NCBI RefSeq assembly: GCF_024345535.1
Contig: NZ_JAGQBH010000007.1
Location: 62,001 to 126,000 of the forward strand
Reading direction: 5' to 3'
DNA length: 64,000 nt
DNA from: Cyanobium sp. N.Huapi 1H5
GTDB taxonomy: Bacteria > Cyanobacteriota > Cyanobacteriia > PCC-6307 > Cyanobiaceae
Numbering within the stretch: position 1 is the first letter of the stretch; each line of letters begins with the position of its first letter. Below are positions 1-8,945 of the stretch, one piece after another. Both the position numbers and the translations under genes were made by a program. The notes under the pieces are model-generated. The model searched no databases, was not told the origin of the DNA, and worked only from the letters and a program-made list of their open reading frames with translations.

Positions 1-487
1 CCCAGGTGGCCTCCGCGTAGGCGCCGGTGTGCAGTTCCACCCAGCGGGCGCCGCAGTGGCGGCAGGCCTCCAGCTGGGCGTCGTCGGGGTCGACGAACAG
101 GCTGACGCCGATGCCCGCCCCCATCAGCCGGCTCACCATCGCAGCCAGAGCGTCCCGCTGGCCGGCCACATCCAGGCCCCCTTCGGTGGTCACCTCCTCC
201 CGGCGTTCCGGCACCAGGGTCACCATGTCGGGCCGCACCCGCAGGGCGATCGCCTCCATCTCGGCGGTGGCGGCCATCTCCAGGTTCAGCCGGGTGCGGA
301 CGGTGGCCCGCAGCAGCTCCACGTCCCGGTCCTGGATGTGGCGCCGATCCTCCCGCAGGTGCACGGTGATGCCGTCGGCGCCGCCCAGCTCGGCCAGCAG
401 GGCGCAGCGCACCGGATCGGGCTCCACGGTGCGGCGGGCCTGCCGCACGTTGGCGATGTGGTCGATGTTGACCCCGAGGCTGGCCAT
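1..487 (-). CDS. pdxJ: Pyridoxine 5'-phosphate synthase, 3' end cut by window edge
   Basis: PdxJ condenses 1-deoxyxylulose 5-phosphate with 3-amino-2-oxopropyl phosphate in the DXP-dependent vitamin B6 pathway. The reverse-strand frame opens with [20 protein letters not shown], the hallmark PdxJ N-terminus, followed by the barrel segments [16 protein letters not shown] and [17 protein letters not shown], all typical of the family. The ATG at 487 puts the protein exactly at the usual PdxJ start. About 162 residues are visible of a normal length near 240; the gene runs off the left edge. The identification is secure from motif order. Nothing upstream on the minus strand suggests an operon partner; the next gene is divergent. 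Confidence 0.95.
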   Translation of the reverse strand, partial: MASLGVNIDHIANVRQARRTVEPDPVRCALLAELGGADGITVHLREDRRHIQDRDVELLRATVRTRLNLEMAATAEMEAIALRVRPDMVTLVPERREEVTTEGGLDVAGQRDALAAMVSRLMGAGIGVSLFVDPDDAQLEACRHCGARWVELHTGAYAEATW

Positions 488-627
488 GGGCGGCTGGTGG
501 CTGAAGCGATCCTGACCGCACCGTATCGGTCACCGGGGGAGCGGCCGCAGGCCCAACTGCCCGTCGCCGGCCGGCAAGGGGGGGATCCAGCCCCTAGCTT
601 CGACATCGACGTTCTGCCGGATCAAGA

Positions 628-1359
628 GTGTTGGCGGCGCAGACGCCCTCCGGACCAGGCCTTTCCCCGGTGATCAGCCGGCGGGAGCGTTCCCTCTGCA
701 ACGGCATCAGCCCCTGGCTGTCCCCAGTGGCGATGGTGGTCACCATCGATCTGGCTCTCCAGGGCTATTTCAGTGAGCTGACGGTGCTCGATCGCGAGCA
801 CCTGCCCCGCGACGGCGCCGTGCTGCTGGCCCCCACCCACCGGGCCCGCTGGGACGCGCTGATGCTTCCCTGGGCGGCCGGCCGCCGGGTCACGGGCCGG
901 GACTGCCGCTTCATGGTCACGGCCGATGAGATGAAGGGGCTGCAGGGTTGGTTCCTGCACCGTCTCGGCTGTTTTCCCGTCAACCAGGGGCGCCCCACCC
1001 TGGCCAGCCTGCGGTTCTCCGTGGAGCTGCTGGCCTGCGGACAGCAGCTGGTGGTGTTTCCCGAGGGCCGCATCCGCCGCGAGGACGGCCCGATCCGCCT
1101 GCACCAGGGCCTGGCCCGCCTGGCCCTGCTGGCCGCCAGCCAGGGGGTGGAGGTGCCGGTGGTGCCGGTGGGCATCGCCTACGGCCATGCCGATCCCCGC
1201 CCCGGCGATCGGGCCTCCCTCTGCTTCGGCCGCCCCCTGCGGGCGGAGGGCCAGGGTCGCCAGGCGGCCCTGGACTTCAGCGCCGAGCTCGCCGCCGCCA
1301 TGGAGTCGGCCGAACAAGCGGCCCGCGCCGTGGTGGGTCGCCCGATCGGCTCCCCGTAA
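628..1359 (+). CDS. plsC: 1-acyl-sn-glycerol-3-phosphate acyltransferase (PlsC-like)
   Basis: This membrane-associated acyltransferase should transfer an acyl chain to lysophosphatidic acid in phospholipid and glycolipid synthesis. The HX4D catalytic motif (HRARWD, residues 71-76 from the first possible start) and the FPEGR substrate-binding motif (residues 144-148) are both present, with spacing normal for the LPLAT family. The start is uncertain: GTG codons at 628 and 670 are both possible, and the N-terminal 14 residues do not look conserved, so 670 is a good alternative. The protein is about 230-243 residues, the usual length. It is divergent from pdxJ and followed closely by a secreted protein gene. 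Confidence 0.88.
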   Translation: MLAAQTPSGPGLSPVISRRERSLCNGISPWLSPVAMVVTIDLALQGYFSELTVLDREHLPRDGAVLLAPTHRARWDALMLPWAAGRRVTGRDCRFMVTADEMKGLQGWFLHRLGCFPVNQGRPTLASLRFSVELLACGQQLVVFPEGRIRREDGPIRLHQGLARLALLAASQGVEVPVVPVGIAYGHADPRPGDRASLCFGRPLRAEGQGRQAALDFSAELAAAMESAEQAARAVVGRPIGSP

Positions 1360-1388
1360 AGTTCGGCCGTTACCCGTCAGGCGTCGAC

Positions 1389-1964
1389 GTGATCAGGCCT
1401 TCCGCCGTTTCTTCCCTTCGATCCGCCCGGCCATCGGGCCTGGCCGGGGTCTGCGGCAGCTGCCTGGCCCTGCTGGCCCTCGCCCAGCCGCTCCTGCAGC
1501 CGCCGGCCCGGGCCCAGGCCACCCCCCAGACGGTCCAGCCCGCCGGCACCGATCTCAACCTCTCCTCGGTGAAGACCCTCCTGTCGCGGGGTGATGCGGC
1601 GGTGGCCAGCGGCAACCTGGCCGAGGGCCGGCGCCTCTACGACCTGGCCCGCGATGCCAGCCGCCGCCTGCTCGGCTTCTACCGCGACCTGAGCGGTTCC
1701 TTCCGCGGTCTCGACGCCCGCATCCCCCGCGAGATGGACGACAAGGGGCGGGAGGCCCTGACGCTGCTGGCCGAGTCCAACCTGCGGCTGGCGGCCCTGT
1801 TCCGCCGCCAGAACGAGCCCGAGGTGGCGATCCCCCTGCTGGTGGAGGTGGTGAAGATCATGACCCCCACCAACGAGGGCGGCCGCAAGGCCTACCAGCA
1901 GCTGGTGGAGCTGGGTTTCGTGATCACCCCCTACACCGCCCCGGGATCGACCGCCGGTGGGTGA
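1389..1964 (+). CDS. Secreted conserved hypothetical protein
   Basis: The function is unknown. The protein is about 191 residues with a hydrophobic N-terminal segment ending in PPARAQA that looks like a cleavable signal peptide, so it is probably exported to the periplasm or thylakoid lumen. The mature part is mostly helical, with a stretch at [21 protein letters not shown] that resembles one TPR-like hairpin. The GTG at 1389 is chosen because it directly precedes the signal sequence; an in-frame GTC-GAC extension runs upstream into the plsC coding region and is not credible. It sits 48 bp upstream of bolA and could be co-transcribed with bolA and grxD, but no functional link is visible. Confidence 0.75.
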   Translation: MIRPSAVSSLRSARPSGLAGVCGSCLALLALAQPLLQPPARAQATPQTVQPAGTDLNLSSVKTLLSRGDAAVASGNLAEGRRLYDLARDASRRLLGFYRDLSGSFRGLDARIPREMDDKGREALTLLAESNLRLAALFRRQNEPEVAIPLLVEVVKIMTPTNEGGRKAYQQLVELGFVITPYTAPGSTAGG

Positions 1965-2011
1965 TCGTCCTTAGATTCCAGCCTTCCGTCATCTCCCCGA
2001 TCCCCGCCGCC

Positions 2012-2245
2012 ATGGTGCAACCGGAGCAGGTCAAGGACGCGATCCTGCGCGCGCTCCCCGATGCCGCCGTCGAGGTGGAGGATCTCACCGGGGGTGGCGA
2101 TCACCTGCAGGTGAAGGTGGTGTCCGGTGCCTTCGCCGGCCTCAACCGGGTGCGCCAGCACCAGCTCGTCTACGGCGCTCTGCGCAGCGAGCTGGCCAGC
2201 GAGGCGATCCATGCCCTGGCGCTGCAGACCTCCCTTCCCTCCTGA
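2012..2245 (+). CDS. bolA: BolA family protein
   Basis: BolA proteins bind monothiol glutaredoxins through a shared [2Fe-2S] cluster and act in iron-sulfur trafficking or iron sensing. This 77-residue protein has the short KH-like fold: [19 protein letters not shown], followed by the BolA signature [12 protein letters not shown], in which His50 is the conserved cluster ligand. The ATG at 2012 fits the usual start of cyanobacterial BolA. The gene for its expected partner, a CGFS glutaredoxin, begins 23 bp downstream on the same strand, which strongly supports the call and an operon arrangement. Confidence 0.93.
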   Translation: MVQPEQVKDAILRALPDAAVEVEDLTGGGDHLQVKVVSGAFAGLNRVRQHQLVYGALRSELASEAIHALALQTSLPS

Positions 2246-2268
2246 CGTTCCCCTTCACGATTCCGACC

Positions 2269-2592
2269 ATGGATGCCAGCACCCGTCAACGCATCGACGC
2301 CCTGATCAGCGCCAGCCCAGTGATGGTCTTCATGAAAGGCAACAAATTGATGCCTCAGTGTGGATTCTCTAACAACGTCGTCCAGATCCTGCAGTCGCTC
2401 GGTGTGCCTTTCGAGACGTTCGACGTCCTCTCCGACATGGAGATCCGCCAGGGGATCAAGGAGTTCTCCGACTGGCCCACCATCCCCCAGGTATATGTGA
2501 AAGGCGAGTTCCTGGGCGGCTCGGACATCTTGATCGAGATGTACAACAGCGGCGAGCTGCGCGAAAAGCTGGAAGTGGCGCTGGCCTCCTGA
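2269..2592 (+). CDS. grxD: Grx4-type monothiol glutaredoxin (CGFS)
   Basis: Grx4-type glutaredoxins carry and transfer [2Fe-2S] clusters, usually as homodimers or as heterodimers with BolA. The 107-residue protein contains the diagnostic CGFS active site at residues 31-34, preceded by KGNKLMPQ, and the glutathione-binding elements WPTIPQVYVKGEF and GGSDI further on. Length and motif spacing are exactly those of the family. The gene follows bolA by 23 bp, a pairing conserved in many bacteria. A GC hairpin lies between its stop and the convergent downstream gene. Confidence 0.96.
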   Translation: MDASTRQRIDALISASPVMVFMKGNKLMPQCGFSNNVVQILQSLGVPFETFDVLSDMEIRQGIKEFSDWPTIPQVYVKGEFLGGSDILIEMYNSGELREKLEVALAS

Positions 2593-2615
2593 GGCCCCCT
2601 TCCCCTCGGATGACG

Positions 2616-2638
2616 GCGGCCCGGTTGCCCCGGGCCGC
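2616..2638. terminator. GC hairpin between convergent genes
   Basis: A perfect 9-bp inverted repeat (GCGGCCCGG / CCGGGCCGC) with a 5-base loop lies in the gap between grxD and the convergent gene ending at 2639. There is no T-tract on either side, so it may be a poor intrinsic terminator or only an mRNA 3' stabiliser. Its position is what makes a terminator role likely. Confidence 0.4.
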
Positions 2639-2905
2639 TCAGTAGCGGCTGCGCTCCATCAGCAGTCTGGGCTGGCCGTCGGGCCCCAGGAAGCTGGACG
2701 GGTCCTGGATCCAGCGGTCGATCAGCTCCTCCAGCCGGCGCTGGGAATGGTGATCCAGCACGGCCGTGCGGCGCAGGGCATGCAGGTAGCCGTCCGCATA
2801 CAGGCGCAGCTCGGAGGGTCCGTGGTGACGGTCGGACAGGGCCTGGCAGGCATCACACAGGGACTGGAAGTGGCGGATCGCGTCGGGGTGTTGGAGTGCT
2901 GTCAT
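2639..2905 (-). CDS. Small conserved cyanobacterial protein (DUF6761-like)
   Basis: This is an 88-residue soluble protein of unknown function. The core MTALQHPDAIRHFQSLCDAC, then LRLYADGYLHALRR and RLEELIDRWIQDPSSF, is a pattern I recognise from a small protein family found widely in cyanobacteria (recalled as DUF6761). The ATG at 2905 is preferred over the upstream in-frame start at 2962, because the extra 19 residues are not conserved-looking and read into low-complexity DNA. It is convergent with grxD. The family name is from memory, so it is less certain than the existence of the gene. Confidence 0.75.
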   Translation of the reverse strand: MTALQHPDAIRHFQSLCDACQALSDRHHGPSELRLYADGYLHALRRTAVLDHHSQRRLEELIDRWIQDPSSFLGPDGQPRLLMERSRY

Positions 2906-3108
2906 GGCTGGGGTCGGGCCCCTGGCGTCATTGTGGCGGCGATAGCCGGCAGATGGCACCATCCTGCCGTGCCGGGACCGTCATCCGGGAGCGGACAGTT
3001 GACAAGGCATCGCCCGCCACCGGCGTCTCCGCACATTTCCAGTTAGCGTTGACACACTCAATCGGCTGTCGGCACTTCCGCTTCTGATTTCATCGTGATG
3101 CTGAGGAG

Positions 3109-3900
3109 ATGCCCGTGGCCCAGGACAAGCTGACTGATCCAGGAGGAACCCCTCGGAGAGTTCTCGTCGTGGATCCCCACGCGACGCTCCGCACCGTTCT
3201 GGCCCAGCGTCTGCGACAGGATGGCCACCTGGCCGCGGCCGTCGCCACCGCCCGCGAAGCCCTGGAGATCTGCCAGGAGCAATCCCCCGATCTGCTGGTG
3301 AGCGCCGAACTGCTCGAGGAGACCTCGGCCCTTCGCCTCGCCGCCCAGCTGCACTGCCAGGTGATGGTGCTCACGGCCCGCTCCGGCTCGGAGCCCGTGG
3401 TGGCCCTGCTCGATGCCGGCGCCGATGACGTGCTGCGCAAGCCCTTTGGGCTTGAAGAGCTGGCGGCCCGCTGCCGGACCCTGCTGCGCCGCAGCGGCAG
3501 CGGCCTTCAGGAACGGGTCTGCGTGGGCCCCCTGGAGGTGCACCTGCTGCTGCGCCAGGTCACCCTGCGGGACCAGCCGGTGGAGCTCAGCCCGCGGGAG
3601 TTCGCCCTGCTCTGCGCCCTGCTGATGCCCCCGGGGGTGGTGCGGAGCCGCCAGGAACTGCTGCGCATGGCCTGGCCTCCCTTCAGTGGCGGCCCCCGCT
3701 CGGTCGACACCCAGGTGCTCACCCTGCGCCGCAAGCTCGAACAGGCCGGCCTCGGCGAGGGCGGCGCGATCGAAACGATGCGCCAGCAGGGCTATCGCTT
3801 CAGCCTCGACACCCTGCCGGAGCTCAACGAGGAGGGATCCGGGGCCTCCGGCTCCGGCCTGCTGGTGGCTTCCCCCAGCAGTTCCTCCCGCCTCAACTAG
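3109..3900 (+). CDS. OmpR-family response regulator with degenerate receiver
   Basis: This 263-residue transcription factor has an N-terminal receiver (about residues 16-128) and a C-terminal winged-helix Trans_reg_C domain (about 137-232, with LSPREFALLCALL and VDTQVLTLRRKLEQ). The receiver keeps the switch Thr89 (VMVLTA) and the conserved Lys111 (LRKPFG), but the phospho-acceptor position reads Ala66 in DLLVSAEL where Asp is expected. Only one of the usual N-terminal acidic pair remains (Asp22 in VVDPHA). It therefore probably works without classical phosphorylation, as some atypical cyanobacterial regulators do. No histidine kinase gene is nearby. The target genes are unknown. Confidence 0.88.
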   Translation: MPVAQDKLTDPGGTPRRVLVVDPHATLRTVLAQRLRQDGHLAAAVATAREALEICQEQSPDLLVSAELLEETSALRLAAQLHCQVMVLTARSGSEPVVALLDAGADDVLRKPFGLEELAARCRTLLRRSGSGLQERVCVGPLEVHLLLRQVTLRDQPVELSPREFALLCALLMPPGVVRSRQELLRMAWPPFSGGPRSVDTQVLTLRRKLEQAGLGEGGAIETMRQQGYRFSLDTLPELNEEGSGASGSGLLVASPSSSSRLN

Positions 3901-3930
3901 GCCCTGGTCCGACATGTAGGTAGGACCTGT

Positions 3931-4479
3931 TCAGGCGGGCCGCAGGATCAGGGCCGCGGCTTCGCCCGCCAGCAGGAGGCCACAGAGCAGGGCCAGCAGC
4001 CGGTAGGTCCAGGGAGGGCTGATCCGGCCGATGCCATTGGTGGTGATGCCGGTGGCGGCGCTGAAGCGCTCCAGGAAGTCCTCGAAGCGGGCCACCCGCT
4101 GGGGCAGCAGCCAGGCGGCGCCGCTGCGATCCCCCTGCTCCCCCGCGCTGCGCACGTAGTAGACCCTGCCCCCCTGGCTGGTGGTGACCGGGGTGAGGGC
4201 GGTGATGCGATCCCAGGGCAGCTGCCAGCCGCGGCGCAGCAGCCAGGAGCACCAGGGGGGATGGCCCACCCGCAGCTCCCGTTCGTCGAGCTCCACCCGC
4301 TCACTGGTGATGGCGACCACCAGCAGCAGGCCGGCGCTGGCGGCCAGCAGCAGGGGCCGTTGCAGGGCTTCGGGCGCCAGCACCGGCAGGGGCAGCACCA
4401 GGGCCAGGTAGAGGGCCAGCAGGGTGAACCGGATCAGCGGCGCCATCGGATAGCGCTGGGCCGTCGGGGCGGGGCTCAT
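3931..4479 (-). CDS. Membrane protein, conserved hypothetical
   Basis: The function is unknown. The 182-residue product has two hydrophobic helices near the N-terminus (about residues 14-35 and 42-58), a soluble middle part with beta-strand character (VELDERELRVGHPP and LPWDRITALTP, reminiscent of PH-like bacterial membrane domains), and a C-terminal hydrophobic helix (YRLLALLCGLLLAGEAAAL). It is therefore probably a three-helix inner or thylakoid membrane protein. Its ATG overlaps the stop codon of the upstream gene by ATGA, so the two are translationally coupled. Confidence 0.75.
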   Translation of the reverse strand: MSPAPTAQRYPMAPLIRFTLLALYLALVLPLPVLAPEALQRPLLLAASAGLLLVVAITSERVELDERELRVGHPPWCSWLLRRGWQLPWDRITALTPVTTSQGGRVYYVRSAGEQGDRSGAAWLLPQRVARFEDFLERFSAATGITTNGIGRISPPWTYRLLALLCGLLLAGEAAALILRPA

Positions 4480-4757
4480 CGGTCGTCGGGGGAACCGGGC
4501 AGGGGCTCGATGACCTGGGAGGGCTGGTAGCGGCCTCCGAACACCTCCGCCTCCCGCCCCTTCCAGAACTCGCCCAGCCGCATCAGGTCGGCATGGGCTT
4601 CGCCGAGCCGTTCGACGTACTCATTGGGCTCCATCGTGTCCTTGGCCTCCTTGAGCTTGCTGAGCCGCAGCAGGTGCCAGACCCAGGGCTTGCCCATCTC
4701 ACCGCGGGCCTCCAGGTAGCGCGCCAGGTCGGTGGAGCTGGGAATCGGAGCCGCCAT
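4476..4757 (-). CDS. Small conserved cyanobacterial hypothetical protein
   Basis: The product is a 93-residue, charged, helical protein without membrane segments or recognisable motifs. The frame is well supported by its ATGA overlap with the following membrane protein gene. The ATG at 4757 (MAAPIPSSTDLARYLEARGE) is preferred over a GTG two codons upstream. The upstream gap (4758-4826) is unusually AT-rich for this genome and contains TTTACA-like hexamers, so a promoter is likely there. The function is unknown. Confidence 0.75.
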   Translation of the reverse strand: MAAPIPSSTDLARYLEARGEMGKPWVWHLLRLSKLKEAKDTMEPNEYVERLGEAHADLMRLGEFWKGREAEVFGGRYQPSQVIEPLPGSPDDR

Positions 4758-4826
4758 GAACACGCAATAAATGTTTACACAGTTTACCGGCGCCCCTGCT
4801 CCGGCGTGGCCGGCCGGGGGCCGCTG

Positions 4827-5762
4827 TCAGTAGAGATCGGGCCGCAGATCCTCGTGGTAGCGGGTGGCGGCGGGGTGGGTGGGGCCGTACTCGCCGGGCC
4901 GGCAGTCGGCGATCAGCAGGGTCGGCTCGGGCCGGGCGGCCGCCAGCACGTCGCCATGGGGGCCGCAGATGACGCTGTTGCCCAGGTAGGCCGCCATCAC
5001 ACGCCCGTTCACGGTCTCCTCGCCGCAGCGGTTGGCGTAGGCCACGAAGCAGCCGTTCTGGAAGGCATGGGCCGGGATCAGGGTGCGGGAGACGTCCGGG
5101 TAGGGCCGGTCGGTGCGCTCACCGGTGCTCAGCTCGGCCCAGGCATCGGCGGCCGTGGGGATCAGCACCAGCCGGGCCCCCTCCAGCGCCAGGCGACGGG
5201 TGAGCTCGGGGAACTCGGCCTCGTAGCAGTTGAGCAGGCCCACCCCCACCCCGTTCACCTGCTGGACCGTGAACGCCGCGCCCTCCTCGGGGTGGCGGTA
5301 GCCGGCGCTCCAGCAGCGCTTCTCGTCCGGTCCCCAGAGATGGGTCTTGCGGTAGTTGCACAGCAGGTGGCCGTCCCGGTCGAACAGGGCGATGGCGTCG
5401 TAGAAGCGCTCCTCACCGGCCACGGTCGCCCGTTCGGGGTAGGGACAGGCCACGGCCAGGCCGTGGCGGTGCGCCGCGGCGGCCACCCGAGCCAGGCTGG
5501 GGCCGTCCACCGGTTCGGCCAGCTGCCGCGCGATGGCGGGCGTGACGATGTAGCCGCTCAGGTAGAGCTCGGGGAAGGCCAGCAGCTGCACCCCGTGCCC
5601 CGCAGCCAGTTCGCAGACCTGCTCCAGCCGCTCCAGGTTCTCGTCGACGGCCTCGGGGGTGCCGGCGCTGCCGTTCCCCTGCCAGATCCCCAGCCGCAGC
5701 CCCTCGCCTGCGGCCGGCGGCTGCGGCCGCACGACGCAGTGCAGGCGGTGATCGAGAACCAT
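4827..5762 (-). CDS. Nitrilase-superfamily carbon-nitrogen hydrolase
   Basis: Enzymes of this superfamily hydrolyse nitriles, amides or carbamoyl compounds through a Glu-Lys-Cys triad. All three residues are visible in the 311-residue product: Glu65 in AFPELYLSG, Lys139 in YRKTHLWG and Cys179 in NCYEAEFPE. A second catalytic-type Glu follows in the same motif. The ATG at 5762 is used; a GTG at 5774 would overlap the crtH stop by four bases (GTGA) and is equally possible. Either way it is coupled to crtH. The substrate cannot be predicted from the sequence; an aliphatic amidase or N-carbamoyl amino acid role is possible. Confidence 0.88.
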   Translation of the reverse strand: MVLDHRLHCVVRPQPPAAGEGLRLGIWQGNGSAGTPEAVDENLERLEQVCELAAGHGVQLLAFPELYLSGYIVTPAIARQLAEPVDGPSLARVAAAAHRHGLAVACPYPERATVAGEERFYDAIALFDRDGHLLCNYRKTHLWGPDEKRCWSAGYRHPEEGAAFTVQQVNGVGVGLLNCYEAEFPELTRRLALEGARLVLIPTAADAWAELSTGERTDRPYPDVSRTLIPAHAFQNGCFVAYANRCGEETVNGRVMAAYLGNSVICGPHGDVLAAARPEPTLLIADCRPGEYGPTHPAATRYHEDLRPDLY

Positions 5763-5770
5763 GGGGGGCT

Positions 5771-7336
5771 TCACGCCGGCAGGTTCCAGGGGTTGAGGCC
5801 CAGGTCGGCACCGATGCGGTGGGCGCAGGCGAAGCCGCTGAAGGCCACCGCGTTCAGGCCCTGGCCGGGGAAACAGGAATCCCCGACGCAGTAAAGGTCG
5901 GGGATGGCGGTGCGGTTGAAGGGCATCGGCAGCAGGCCGGGCAGCCGCAGGGCCGGCACCGGCCCGTAGCTGCCGCCGTGACGGCCCAGGAAGCGGCGGT
6001 GGCTGCGGGGGGTGCCGATCTCCCGGTGGGTGATGGCCCCCTCCAGCCCCGGCAGGATCGCCTCCAGGCGGCGGATCAGCCGGGTGGCGGCGGCCTCCTT
6101 GGCGGCCCGGTAGGCCCCTGGGGCCAGCCCCTGCCAGGGGGCCATCTCCGAGGGGGTGAAGGTGTGCACGATGTGGTGGCCGGCCGGGGCCAGGGAGGGA
6201 TCCAGCAGGGTGGGGATCGAGACGAAGATCACCCCCTGCTCGGCCTCCATGTCCTCCCAGCGCTCCAGCAGCAAGTGGTGGACATGGCTGCCGGGGGGGA
6301 TTGCCTCGGCCCGCACCCCCAGGTGCAGGGAGAGGAAGGAGGAGGAGGGCCGGTAGCGCCGCCGCCAGGTGTGCTCGGCCGCCGGGGTGTGGGCCTCGTC
6401 CACCAGGGAGCCGAAGGTGTCCCAGCGGGTGGCGTTGCTCACGACCCGCCGGGCGCGGATCTCCTCGCCGCCGGCCAGCCGCACCCCCACCGCGCGGCCG
6501 TTCTCCAGCAGCACTTTGACCACCCGCGCCCGGTAGCGGATCTCGCCGCCGTGGCTGCGCAGGCCTGCCGCCAGCTTCTCGGCGATCACCCCGACGCCGC
6601 CTCTGGGGTAGTTGATGCCGCCGGCGTGGCGATCGGAGAACACCATCCCGGCGTTGATCATCGGGGTGCGATCGGCGGGCATCACCGACCAGCAGAAGCA
6701 CTCCATGTCGATGAACTTGAGCAGGGCCGGATCGCTGATGTGGGCCCGGGCCACGGCGCCCACGTTCACCGGCAGCCAGCGGGCCAGCCCCAGGCAGGCC
6801 AGGGGCGCCTGGAAGAACACCTTGGCCAGGTAGGCGGGGTCCTCCAGCGACAGCAGCGGCATCGCGTCGAGGCAGCGGAACACCTGCCAGCAGGTGTCGT
6901 AGAAGGCGCGGATCCCTTTGGCCTCATGGGGGAACAGGGCGGTGAGATCAGCGAGGAAGCGCTCGTAGTCGCGGTCGACCGCCACCGACAGCCCGCCGGG
7001 CAGGTGGTAGGCCAGCTGGGCGGGGTCGGGGATCGTCTCGCAGTGCTCCCCCACGTCGGCCAGGGCGCGGGTGAGCAGGTTGGTGTGGCCCTGGGTGCCG
7101 AAGCCGAAGATCATCGAGGCGCCGACGTCGAAGGTGTAGCCCTCGCGCCGGAAGCTGCCGCCGCTGCCGCCGGGGATCAGGTAGCGCTCCAGCACCAGCA
7201 CCGAGGCCCCCTTGGCCGCCAGCTGGCTGGCGGTGACCAGCCCGCCGATCCCCGAGCCGATCACGACCACGTCCCAGGGGCGGCCATCGGCCGCGGTGAG
7301 GGGGGCGGCGGAGGAGGAAGGGACGGTGACGGTCAC
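5771..7336 (-). CDS. crtH: Prolycopene (carotenoid) isomerase
   Basis: CrtH converts poly-cis prolycopene to all-trans lycopene, completing the plant-type desaturation route used by cyanobacteria. The 521-residue protein has the FAD dinucleotide-binding motif VIGSGIGGL (residues 25-33) followed by ERYLIPGGSGGSF, and the CrtI/CrtH C-terminal motif GDSCFPGQGLNAVAFSGFA. Length and motifs match CrtH rather than a phytoene or zeta-carotene desaturase. Start ATG at 7336. It is followed without a gap by the nitrilase-like gene. The carotenoids made through this step also supply the OCP system at 53.8-56 kb. Confidence 0.93.
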   Translation of the reverse strand: MTVTVPSSSAAPLTAADGRPWDVVVIGSGIGGLVTASQLAAKGASVLVLERYLIPGGSGGSFRREGYTFDVGASMIFGFGTQGHTNLLTRALADVGEHCETIPDPAQLAYHLPGGLSVAVDRDYERFLADLTALFPHEAKGIRAFYDTCWQVFRCLDAMPLLSLEDPAYLAKVFFQAPLACLGLARWLPVNVGAVARAHISDPALLKFIDMECFCWSVMPADRTPMINAGMVFSDRHAGGINYPRGGVGVIAEKLAAGLRSHGGEIRYRARVVKVLLENGRAVGVRLAGGEEIRARRVVSNATRWDTFGSLVDEAHTPAAEHTWRRRYRPSSSFLSLHLGVRAEAIPPGSHVHHLLLERWEDMEAEQGVIFVSIPTLLDPSLAPAGHHIVHTFTPSEMAPWQGLAPGAYRAAKEAAATRLIRRLEAILPGLEGAITHREIGTPRSHRRFLGRHGGSYGPVPALRLPGLLPMPFNRTAIPDLYCVGDSCFPGQGLNAVAFSGFACAHRIGADLGLNPWNLPA

Positions 7337-7401
7337 CGGAACCAGGCGAACGGGAGCGGCCCGACCCTAGGAAGCGGCCCGGCTCCGGCGGGCGGGCCGG
7401 C

Positions 7402-8793
7402 TCAGCCGGCGGCCATCGCCACCGCGGAAGTTGCGGCCTGGCGCTGGGCATCCCAGGCGGCCAGGTCCGCCAGGGCCCGGTCGCGGTAGGCGCCATAGCG
7501 GCGGCGTTTGTCGCGGATGCGCTCCGGCAGCTCCGGCATCAGGCCGAAGCTGGGGGGCATGGGCTGGAAGCCCCCCTTGCGGGCACCGTGGCTGCGCTCG
7601 GCTTCGCTGATGAAGCCCAGCAGGGCGCCGGCCATGGTGGTGGGCGGCAGGCTCAGGGGCGGCAGTCCCCGCACCAGGCGGACGGCGTTGGTGCCGGCCA
7701 GCCATCCGCCCGCCACCGCTGCGGCGTAGCCCTCGGTGCCGGTGATCTGGCCGGCGGCCAGCAGGCTGGGCCGCTGGCGGAACTGCAGGGTGGGCTGCAG
7801 CAGCTCGGGGGACTCCAGGAAGGTGTTGCGGTGCATCACCCCGAAGCGCACGAAGGAGGCGTTCTCCAGGCCGGGGATCATGCGCAGCACCCGCTGCTGC
7901 TCGCCCCACTTGAGATTGGTCTGGAAACCGACCAGGTTCCAGAGCTGGCCGTCCTTGTCCTCCTGGCGCAGCTGCACCACCGCGTGGGCCCGTTTGGCGC
8001 GGCGCACGTCGCGGTCGTGCAGGTCGCCCCAGCGCGGATCCCAGAGGCCGATCGGCTTGAGCGGGCCATAGCGCATGGTGTCTTCGCCGCGGCGGGCCAG
8101 CTCCTCGATCGGCAGGCAGCCCTCGAAGAAGGTGGCGCTCTCCTGCTCGAAATCCTTCAGCTCCGCCTTCTCAGCCTCCAGCAGGGCGGTGCGGAAGGCG
8201 AGGTACTGCTCCCGGTCCATGGGGCAGTTGATGTAGTCGGCGTCGCCCTTGTCGTAGCGGCTGGCCCGGAAGGCCACCGACAGGTCGATGCCTTCGCCTT
8301 CCACGATCGGGCTGGCGGCGTCGAAGAAGTGGCAGGACTCCCGCCCGGTGAAGCGCAGCAGGTCGTCGGCCAGGGCGGCGCCGGTGAGGGGCCCGGTGGC
8401 CAGCACGGCGATCTCCTCCGGGTCCGGCAACACCAGCTGCTCGCGGCGCTCCACCGTCACCAGGGGATGGGCCTCAACGGCAGCCGTGAGGGCGGCGCTG
8501 TAGCGGCCGCGATCGACGGCCAGGGCGCCACCGGCGGGCACCGCATGGACGTCGGCGGTGCGGATCACCAGCGATCCCAGGCGCCGCAACTCCTCCTGCA
8601 GCAGACCGGCAGCCCGGTCGGGGGAGAGGGAGCCGAAGCTGTTGCTGCAGACCAGTTCGGCGAAATCGCCGCTGTGGTGAGCCGGGGAGGGGCGCACGGG
8701 CCGCATCTCCACCAGCCGCACCGGAATGCCGGCTTCGGCGATCTGCCAGGCGGCTTCGGTGCCGGCCAGGCCGGCACCGATGACGACGACCAT
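7402..8793 (-). CDS. trmFO: Methylenetetrahydrofolate-tRNA-(uracil-5-)-methyltransferase
   Basis: TrmFO makes ribothymidine at position 54 of tRNAs using methylene-tetrahydrofolate and FAD. The 463-residue protein begins [20 protein letters not shown] (FAD-binding GxGxxG). It contains [17 protein letters not shown] with the conserved Cys49, [11 protein letters not shown] with the second catalytic Cys, and the family-specific [16 protein letters not shown] near the end. The ATG at 8793 is the true start; it overlaps the psbY stop by one base (TGATG), so the two genes are coupled. Confidence 0.96.
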   Translation of the reverse strand: MVVVIGAGLAGTEAAWQIAEAGIPVRLVEMRPVRPSPAHHSGDFAELVCSNSFGSLSPDRAAGLLQEELRRLGSLVIRTADVHAVPAGGALAVDRGRYSAALTAAVEAHPLVTVERREQLVLPDPEEIAVLATGPLTGAALADDLLRFTGRESCHFFDAASPIVEGEGIDLSVAFRASRYDKGDADYINCPMDREQYLAFRTALLEAEKAELKDFEQESATFFEGCLPIEELARRGEDTMRYGPLKPIGLWDPRWGDLHDRDVRRAKRAHAVVQLRQEDKDGQLWNLVGFQTNLKWGEQQRVLRMIPGLENASFVRFGVMHRNTFLESPELLQPTLQFRQRPSLLAAGQITGTEGYAAAVAGGWLAGTNAVRLVRGLPPLSLPPTTMAGALLGFISEAERSHGARKGGFQPMPPSFGLMPELPERIRDKRRRYGAYRDRALADLAAWDAQRQAATSAVAMAAG

Positions 8794-8915
8794 CAGGCGC
8801 GGGCGCGCTTGAGCATCAGTTGCAGCTGACCCACGGCGGCGCGGCCGATGTTGAAGGCGGCCCAACCCACGGCCAGGAGGATCGGAGCAGCGACGAGCAG
8901 CAGCCGGAGGTCCAT
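8793..8915 (-). CDS. psbY: Photosystem II protein Y
   Basis: PsbY is a single-helix subunit at the edge of photosystem II, near cytochrome b559. The reverse strand encodes 40 residues starting [20 protein letters not shown], then [20 protein letters not shown]. The MD-R start, the hydrophobic helix ending in GWA and the basic C-terminus fit cyanobacterial PsbY. The stop overlaps the trmFO start codon by one base, so a photosystem subunit is co-transcribed with a tRNA-modifying enzyme. Confidence 0.85.
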   Translation of the reverse strand: MDLRLLLVAAPILLAVGWAAFNIGRAAVGQLQLMLKRARA

Positions 8916-8945
8916 GGCGGGGGAGGGGAAAACGTTGGCGGGATC

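Noticed and set aside
948..1388. N-terminal extension of the secreted protein gene back into plsC
   Set aside because: It overlaps plsC out of frame, is Pro/Arg-rich and would precede the signal peptide, so a GTG start at 1389 is used.
4758..4790. TTTACA-like hexamers considered as an HLR1 site before the small gene at 4757
   Set aside because: The two hexamers are 9 bases apart and the second is imperfect, whereas HLR1 needs a 10-base period.
4593..5894. Long open frames on the + strand opposite the nitrilase gene (and similar antisense frames opposite crtH, trmFO, the GH3 gene and the giant gene)
   Set aside because: They are Gly/Ala/Gln/His/Arg-rich shadows caused by high GC; they have no motif, and the real gene on the other strand shows clear family motifs.
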